64,000 bases of DNA. It comes from Corallium rubrum. Taxonomy: Eukaryota; Cnidaria; Anthozoa; Scleralcyonacea; Coralliidae. Every line of letters begins with the position of its first letter. Within the stretch, counting starts at the first letter, position 1. Below, one piece after another: positions 57,051-64,000 of the stretch. Under the pieces are notes generated by a model that searched no databases, was not told the origin of the DNA, and saw only the letters and a list, made by a program, of their open reading frames with translations. The position numbers and the translations under genes were made by a program. The DNA is taken from contig OZ036000.1 in assembly GCA_964035015.1 (NCBI GenBank), forward strand, positions 3,240,099-3,304,098. The letters run 5' to 3'.

Positions 57051-57537
57051 AGCAACATTTGCTGAAAAATACTTAAAGTAACCCACACTGAATCTACACA
57101 TGACGCCAAGCACAGGACTCTTGAACGGTATCGTTTTATTAAATTTGACTCGCCTAGGAAGAAAGAAAAACAAGCCATTGTCATATGGAGAAAACATTTT
57201 GCCGCTCGTGCAAAACTTCTGTCTTGTCAAGAAGCATTATTTTAACGTAAACAGACATACTTCTAAACAGCAAAATATTATAAAAATATACTCAGGTTAA
57301 GGTATGAGTTGCTTTGGTCCATAACAAAAGGATGAAACCTATTTAGAAACAAACACACTTACCGGCGGTTAATGTCTGCTTGGGTTCCAAAAATAACTTA
57401 ATGACTTGGTTATTATCTCGAAGCTTGTTAACGGCATGTGACATCACAATAGGCTATTGAAAAAGGAGTTTAATACCGAAGAAAACGGCGTATCAAAAGA
57501 ATTTGGGATTTTGCTAATTGCATTGAAAGCAAGTATA

Positions 57538-57853
57538 CAGGGTGTATCAAAAAAAAGGCTACCCTTAGAAAATATAATTAACATTCTTTTCAAATAACCT
57601 ATTGTATATTGACAGCCCTGGACACCTCTGAAGTCACGGATGCGTAAAAAACAAATGGTCGTATACACCTGGGAAATTACGATAACTTCTAAACGTATGA
57701 AGGAGCATAACTGAAATAAAAATGTTAATTATATTCATATCAGTTCGATTAAAAATGGTTCAACTGACCACAGGGCTGTCAATATACAATAGGTTATTTG
57801 AAAAGAATGTTAATTATATTTTCTAAGGGTAGCCTTTTTTTTGATACACCCTG
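57538..57853. mobile_element. Tc1/mariner-type MITE with TA target duplication
   Basis: Inverted ends are nearly identical over about 82 bp, beginning CAGGGTGTATCAAAAAAAAG; TA flanks both sides. 316 bp without a transposase ORF. The near identity of the arms indicates a recent insertion. Confidence 0.88.
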
Positions 57854-58079
57854 TATACTATAAACAAAGAAGTGATAACCGTAAGCTTATTAATATTTTA
57901 TTAGAGATGTAAATATTTATTTTTCGGTCGATGCAGAGCACGGGCAACATGACGTTTCTTCTTTGATTGGTCTCCGTGTTGAAAAACTCTAGGCCAGCTT
58001 TTCAACAACTTTTTTCAAGACAATAAATAAAATGACAAGGCCTCCACATAACGTTGAAAAAACAAGACGCCCAACTTAG

Positions 58080-58765
58080 AAAAGTCGCACTGTGTCAGTG
58101 TACTTTATATATATTTATAACGTAAAGCCATTGCCAGCCAAGAACGGCCTCTTGTATCACTCTACTCTGTGTCAAACGATAGACTATTTTACTCTAACGC
58201 TAGAAGAGAGAACATTTAGCAAGCCTGGACAGCAATGGGTTAACAGATTATTAAACCAGACGATCTTATATACTTGTCAAAGGAGAAGCTCGCAGCAAGC
58301 CAAGGCAGGAATGAATTAATGAGTTATTAACCCATTCCTGTCTGAGCTGGCTATAAACACGGCTCCGTTATTATATTATTCTGACGAACGCCAGACGATT
58401 TTACTCGTCAAAGAGAGAACACTCAGACATCCTATAGACAGCAATGCATACCAATTCCTGCCTGGCAGCGATGGCCAAAAACGGTCCCTTTATTGTTTTA
58501 CTCTGACCAAACGACAGACGATTTTACTTGTGGGAGAACTCACAGCAAGTGAATGGGTTAACAAGGGATGAACTCATTCTTTGAACAGACCGAAGACGGC
58601 CACTTTATTGTTTTACTCTAACATCATCAGATAGATAGTTGACGTCAAAGCATATGGTCAGACAGCCTCGATAGCAATGCAAGTCTAACACTAGACCATT
58701 TTACCCGTCAAAGAGAGAACCCTCAGCCATCCTTAACAGCAATTAACAAGCCATTAAACAGATGA
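58080..58765 (+). repeat. Array of the GAGCTGGCCAAAAA dispersed repeat
   Basis: Four to five diverged units of about 120-130 bp, each with CATTCCTGCCTG-like, ACGGCCCCTTTATT-like and AACGCCAGACGATTTTACTC segments. Same family as 22600-23000. Confidence 0.7.
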
Positions 58766-59449
58766 ACGACTTGACCCTATTTTTAAACTTACTATTTTTA
58801 GCAATAATACTAATATTGTCAAAATACGGTTCGGTTGGCGAAGGTGATGCAATGAAGATTTTTATGTAGACTTCTTACTTTGTAAGACAAGAATGGATTC
58901 TTACCTTAAACTGGGTTCACTCTGTAGAAAGATCTGGATCTGATATAGTAAATCTTATGTTTGTTCGTCCACACAGACCTAACATTTCGCAGCAACGTAA
59001 TGTGTGGCTGCTATCAGCACTTCGTCAACCGTCGCTGTAACGGCGCCACTCTGAGCATGGAAGCCGCACAATCACAGTTTGCCGAAACGTCAGGAATATT
59101 CTAGAAGAAAATACTTCCAATCTGGATAAACAAACACAAACAATTTTTACAATCATCTTCATCATTGCACACTAATTATAATTGTTCGAGCTTCTTAACA
59201 AGCTTTTGCAGTACTGAGTAAAATTTTCTATCTATTTCACCTGGAAGGTGATACCAGGATAATTTGAGAATTTCCGATATTCCATTTTAATTTAAAAGAG
59301 TTCAGGTTACTCCAAAAACTGACGGAATAACTAAAAGTTATTTTTTGAAGCTAACTCCTTGAAATTAAATATTTCAAGTTTTGCGTGACAATGTATATTC
59401 TGATAAATAATTTGCGAAGACACCATGTAGTTTTTAAGCTATACATGGC

Positions 59450-62400
59450 TTAAAAAATGAATCGTTTTAGTTGTTCTAGGCGCCAGGCCCTTGGTTTGTT
59501 CAGAAGAGGAGCACTAGGCGGAACAGGGGTGTCTAAAAATATCAATAAACAAAAATAATTCGATTTAAATTTCCAGAAAAGCAAAGATGATGAGCAAAAT
59601 AACGAGGTGATTGAAGAAAACATGAAATTCCGTACCTTTAATCTGGTTTCTATCGTTCCCTTGCATAGCCGTTGCAATTGTGTTTGAAGTTGAACCCGGT
59701 CCAAATGTCTACAAGAATAATATTTGAGAGCGAAAACTAGGATGGGACTCTTGGAAGTTATGTTATGAATCTATTATTTACTATCTTTATAGATTTTCTG
59801 ATTTTCAGCTGTATATGCATGACTACGCTAAAAAGGTTTTACTCTGATGATGAAAGCTCTGCTTGAAACGTCAGTATTTCGTTACAAAAAATCTCAACAG
59901 TTTACTATCTTTTCATTTTGCTCTATCCAAAACACCCGCTACACAGCACTCTACTTTTTACGCTAAAAAGGACAGCAACTAATTAAGAAATGGTTCATGG
60001 TTTAGCGTGCTTTATCGAGTTATGGATGCACGCGGGAAGTTTGGAGAGCACGAAAAAAGCGTAAAAGTTGGTCGAGGCGTAGCCGAGAACAACTCTAGAT
60101 TTTTGAGTGCTCTCGAACTTCCCAAGTGCATCCATAACTCCACGTAGCACGCCAAACCATGAACCATTTCCTTTATAACAGAGAATCCGATATAAACAAC
60201 GGAAAACAACATTTATTTCGCCGATTAAAAATGAGTTTCTCATTACGTTTGAAATTACCGTGCTCCATCGAGTTATGGAGCACGCACGGCAGCCAATCAG
60301 AAACGTCCTTATATCACATCTATGTTATAAACTGTTTTAGAATGTTGATACAATTTATCATAAAGGATGTGGGTTTAGAAGAGTAAATAATCTATAAACA
60401 AGGACATTCACCCACCATTGAATTTGCTTCTTCTGGCTTTGAAGGCCAAATTTCAAGTACAGAGTCGTGAACAAGACTCAGTATTTCTTGATAAGTAAGC
60501 TGAAGTTTACTGGCGCCTTCGTCGTAACCAAACAGAACAAGCATTTTCAATAATGTCGAAATTTCCTCTACAATAAACATTACCAAAAAAATTAATAATT
60601 CAAGAAGTAATTCATTTGTGAATACGAGTTTTTTCCACGCACCTTGCATTTTATCTACAAATGAGATTATTTCTGACAATGCTTCCATTAATGCATAATC
60701 TTCAAAAGGACTTCCTTCTTTTAAACTGACTTTTTTGCGTTTGGCTTTTTTACGATTTTTAGACGACTTGCTGCAAAAATATATATAAGTTAATAATAGA
60801 TACATCCGGCCGCAGACGTAGGTCTATGGTTGCTTAGCAACAGTAGACGCAGTCTCGCAGAAAGCGTGCACAAACCACCCCATCCCGTCCCCTAATACCC
60901 CACTCAACCCTCACCACAACCCCACTTCATACCACCAATCCCGTCTAATTCCACACCATCACATCAATCAAAATCTCTTACCCAGTACTTCGCGACATTC
61001 TCGACGATAACGATGATGACGTAATAGTACTTTGTCCCGTCATGCTCGACGTGTCCGAGAATAAATCTGCATCCGGGTCGTCATTCAGTTCGTTTTCTAC
61101 AAAACAAATGTTAGTTTGTTAACACGTTGAAGATCCTTTTATTCAGACGATTTGATTTTATTATTCCAGACGATTTTATTCAGCACAGGGAGCGGTCCAG
61201 GCCTCATGGTTGTTCTGTGAAAAATATGTATTGATTTATTTAAACGTTTTCTTGGCTCACCCATAAAATCCATCTTTTTTCTTTCTTTGTCTTCGCGGAC
61301 AACTTTCAATCGACACTTATATTGCTCAAACTGAGTTCTGTTCGCTTCTAACGACGATAAAGATTGCTCACAAGCTGGTGTTAAAAAAAGAGGAAAGTTT
61401 TAGTAAACACATGACCTTCGTGTGGATAGATGAGAAAACCAATGTGACAATGCAAGATCTTAAATAAATCTTAGTTCACCGGGATATTCTGACCTTCTTG
61501 TAACGCCGGTGTGAAGTTAGTCTCAATAATGTCTGTCCTCTCAAATTTGTACATCTGTAAACGAATGAATAATGATGGTGAAAAAAACGAATGAACGAAC
61601 GAACGAACGAACGAACGAACGAACGAACGAACGAACGAACGAACGAACGAACGAACGAACGAACGAACGAACGAACGAACGAACGAACGAACGAACGAAC
61701 GAACGAACGAACGAACGAACGAACGAACGAACGAACGAACGAACGAACGAACGAACGAACGAACGAACGAACGAACGAACGAACGAACGAACGAACGAAC
61801 GAACGAACGAACGAACGAACGAACGAACGAACGAACGAACGAACGAACGAACGAACGAACGAACGAACGAACGAACATATTTCCCAAAGTGTCAAACTAA
61901 TTGACGGTACCGAAAAAGATGGCGGCGGTACATTTAACCACAATGCTTTGCGACCCTAAATCAGCTCAAATAACAACTAAACATTGCTTATCATGCTGAG
62001 ATGGATTAAGTAAGAAAGAACTTCATTCCTACCAAAGTTGATCGTTTTAAACCCATATCTTCCAATAATTCTGCAATAAACAATATTTACTGCACATAAA
62101 GGATTTTGGTTAAATATTCAAGTCGCCATCTTTTTCGGTACAGTCAATTCTAATACAAATATTTAATTTAGAAATGTACAAAAAATATAGACACGTTATA
62201 TTAAAGAAATAATTATAATTATATATTCATACCAGTCTTAAAGATTCTTCCCATAATCCTCCCTGAATCAAACATTCAATGGCCTCTTCATAATCCTACA
62301 AGAGTGAAGAAACGTGAAGAAAAATCAGATTATTAAACTTAGATTTTTCAAACATTTAGTTGTGAATTACTTACATTCGTGTAATCAACCAAAACAACCG

Positions 62401-64000
62401 CAGCCTCACTATGGCGATCATGTTCCTTAAGGAACCCTAAAGGTACAACATATCCGTTAATATCCCTCTAACCATTAAACTACCATTAAATCGAGAGCTA
62501 AGGTTGCAAATTCATAGTCATATATGTTTTCTAAGCGGAAAGACAGAAGTGACAGATACTTGTGCTAGAAGATCTCTCTATTTACAGCTTGTTAGGAGCA
62601 ATTTTGTCTTTGCCTCCCAAATATGGTGCCCTCAGTCCGTTGAACTGATCAATGACATTGAGAAAGTGCAGCGAAGAGCGACGAAATTCATTTTAAATCT
62701 AGGGTTTACAACGGACGTTCCTTATTTATTACGACTTAAAGACCTCGATTTACTACCTATAACCTATTGGCACGAGTACCTGGACTTAGTTTTACTTTAC
62801 AAAATTATACACAACCTAACTTCAATTGATGCATATGCTCGTCCATCATTAGCACGTCCATCATTAGCACTGCCTGGAAATACTAGAAGCTCGTCAGTCG
62901 ATGATACTATTAAACTCCAAGTGCCATTTGCTAAAACTGTTACTTTCCAGACATCCTTTTTCATAAGAGCTTCTAAGGCCTGGAACATTTTAACTAAAAA
63001 ACTTCGTCATGGTGACACTAGTTTACGCGCTTTCAAATCAGGTCTTAAAATTTACTATAAAAATGCTTGGTTAAATGTTTATAATTGTGATGATCCTCGT
63101 ACTTGGAAATCCGTTTGCATCAAATGCAGAAAGGCTAGGCCTCTTGACACTTCTCCAAACTGCTGTACAGTAACCAGCACATAAATGTTTTATTCAATCA
63201 TGTAATTAGCAGTTTAATTAGATTAATTTTGTGTTTGTAATTAAGTTTCGATAATGGGATCGCCGTAATTGGGGTTACCTGTGGCGAACTCCCAAGCTCT
63301 GCTTATTTCTAATGTACAGTAGTGACTGAAGCTATCACCAAATCATTAAATCAAGATTTGCACAGGGCCCCCGAGAGAAATTTGGGTCTCTGGTCAAAAA
63401 ATATTTACGGGCCCCCTCCCCAAGGTAATTGTGGGTTCGAAATCGAATCCCAGTCAAGTCCCTCTGTACGTTAATAATAGAGAATCAAATAATCCCAGCG
63501 CGGCGATGGATAGTACCATAGCGGTGCCGGTCATAAAGCCATAAAGGGCGCCCATATCCCCCATAGCAGTGATAAAGCCATAAAGGGGCCCAATGCAAGT
63601 GATAAAGCCATTTGCAACGTAACGATTAATGCTAAAAGTTCAATTGTCTATTATAAAATCGATTTTATCGTTTCATACTTTCACGATAAGGGTAATGTAT
63701 AATATGTTATTTTGTTTCCTTAAAAATGGGCCCCCTTTGGCCCCGGGCCCCTGGTCAACGACCAGGCTGGCCCCCCTCTCGTCAGGCCTGGATTTGTATA
63801 TAAAATGTAGTTAAAGCAAGCACATATGACGATGAATTTGCAACCTTAGCTCTCCAACTGAGCCTCAGTGGTTCAATGGTTAAAGCGTCCAACCAGGCTC
63901 AGAAACATTTTCTGAGTAATTGAGCGTGACGAACGTCCACCAAACGTCTGTACATACTAGTCTTACCTGCCAACGATCTTGATAACTCTATTTTCTTCTC
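59450..64000 (-). CDS. ELP1: Elongator complex protein 1, C-terminal part (5' end outside window)
   Basis: Exons in transcript order: 64000-63967 (partial), 62436-62375, 62295-62233, 61554-61494, 61374-61261, 61096-60982, 60770-60643, 60567-60416, 59708-59636, 59532-59450; phases agree; 294 residues plus stop (human ELP1 is about 1330). The order of motifs follows ELP1: HSEAAVVLVDYTN and DYEEAIECLIQGGLWEESLR (TPR-like repeats), KFERTDIIETN, an acidic/serine stretch DADLFSDTSSMTG, the basic SSKNRKKAKRKKVSLKEGSP with EDYALMEALSEI, then the C-terminal helices with LVLFGYDEGASKLQ and EIWP, FGPGSTSNTI, and a short C-terminus. ELP1 is the scaffold and dimerisation subunit of Elongator, which modifies wobble uridines of tRNA; the basic stretch is reported to contact tRNA. 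Introns hold a long (GAAC)n array and a LINE-MITE nest. Confidence 0.93.
59847..59958 (+). mobile_element. Solo Penelope-like arm
   Basis: CTGATGATGAAAGCTCTGCT then GAAACGTCAGTATTTCGTTA, TAGTTTACTATC-like and CTTTTCATTTTGCTCTATCC, ending CACAGCACTCTACTTTTT. Lies in ELP1 intron upstream of exon 59708-59636. Confidence 0.45.
59988..60290. repeat. Foldback plus short palindrome
   Basis: 59988-60175: arms AAATGGTTCATGGTTTAGCG and complement, loop GGCGTAGCCGAG. 60258-60290: GTGCTCCATCGAGTTATGGAGCAC palindrome of related sequence. Confidence 0.75.
61593..61876 (+). repeat. Perfect (GAAC)n, about 71 units, ELP1 intron
   Basis: About 284 bp of uninterrupted GAAC. It begins only about 40 bp from the acceptor of exon 61554-61494. 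Confidence 0.97.
62504..63330 (+). pseudogene. LINE reverse transcriptase C-terminal fragment
   Basis: A 226-codon frame without a proper ATG. It shows LVRSNFVFASQIWCPQ, INDIEKVQRRATKFI, DLLPITYWHEYLDLVLLYKI, KAWNILTKK and DDPRTWKSVCIKC, the thumb and tail of a CR1/L2-like RT. The 3' region has ATCGCCGTAATTGGGGTTAC, the counterpart of the conserved 3' motif in the other two fragments. Best preserved copy of the family in this window, with no internal stop. Confidence 0.8.
63363..63790. mobile_element. hAT-like MITE with imperfect 8-bp target duplication
   Basis: Ends CAGGGCCCCCGAGAG and (minus strand) CAGGCCTGACGAGAG. Flanks GATTTGCA (63355-63362) and GATTTGTA (63791-63798) differ at one base. 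G/C-rich near both ends, like 817-1181 and 30800-31405. Confidence 0.7.

Larger units (their letters stand above)
57051..59449. other. Spacer between the small membrane-protein gene and ELP1
   Basis: Holds a Tc1/mariner-like MITE (57538-57853) and a dispersed repeat array (58080-58765). No gene seen; 58780-59449 should contain the ELP1 3' UTR. Confidence 0.6.
62495..63855 (+). mobile_element. LINE fragment and hAT MITE between 32-bp inverted repeats
   Basis: Arms 62495-62527 and 63823-63855 share GAGCTAAGGTTGCAAATTCA with two mismatches over 32 bp. Between them lie the LINE fragment 62504-63330 and the MITE 63363-63790. All in an ELP1 intron, opposite in strand to ELP1. Confidence 0.6.

Noticed and set aside
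56830-57081. 83-codon plus-strand ORF starting AAGATGGCGG
   Set aside because: Not annotated as a gene because the minus-strand two-exon model explains the region with a phase-matched intron and ordered membrane-protein features; kept as an open alternative in the findings.
61471-61959. ORFs of repeated NERT or FVRS units
   Set aside because: Translation of perfect (GAAC)n on either strand.
62504-63184. 226-codon ORF as a host gene
   Set aside because: Motifs are those of a LINE reverse transcriptase tail; no ATG, and it lies inside an ELP1 intron in opposite orientation.

Overview
The window is metazoan nuclear DNA. Seven recognisable genes can be assembled from it, six of them with introns that follow GT/AG rules and keep reading frame across every junction. 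All gene models below were built by joining splice sites by eye; no alignment was run. The products are animal proteins (ADAM10-type sheddase, AFG2B/SPATA5L1, anoctamin-8, SKA1, an NCKX exchanger, ELP1, a class A GPCR). The AT-rich background, dense microsatellites, foldback elements and the dispersed repeats around 22600-23000, 32815-32998 and 58080-58765 resemble marine invertebrate genomes, and I lean towards a cnidarian (anthozoan). That taxonomic guess is inference, not proof.

Layout. 1-5772 has no gene I can support and holds a hAT-like MITE. 5773-6804 (+) is a single-exon GPCR. 6805-10951 is a transposon-rich spacer. 10952-18472 (+) is an 11-exon ADAM10-like gene. 19169-24073 (-) is AFG2B in 8 exons. 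It starts 264 bp from the divergent ANO8 gene (24338-34719, +, 13 exons), so the two probably share a promoter. ANO8 converges on SKA1 (35659-41759, -, 7 exons). 43034-44620 (-) is a 528-residue disordered protein I do not recognise. 44621-50232 is spacer with LINE and Ty3/Gypsy gag remnants. 50233-55470 (+) is an NCKX (SLC24-family) exchanger in 7 exons. 56311-57050 (-) is a probable two-exon small type I membrane protein. 59450-64000 (-) holds the last ten exons of ELP1 and runs off the right edge.

The genes are unrelated housekeeping, signalling and transport functions; I see no operon-like logic or pathway cluster. The unusual content is in the non-coding part: (1) terminal or internal exons of AFG2B and SKA1 sit at the edge of local tandem arrays made of copies of those exons, and one SKA1 copy keeps its frame and splice donor with only synonymous changes; (2) a family of inverted repeats carries a hammerhead-like core (CTGAYGA ... 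GAAACGT), as expected for Penelope-like retroelement termini; (3) hAT-like MITEs with 8-bp target duplications carry long G or C homopolymers; (4) 5S-rRNA-like and tRNA-like SINEs; (5) very long, nearly perfect 3- to 5-bp microsatellites, nearly all in introns.
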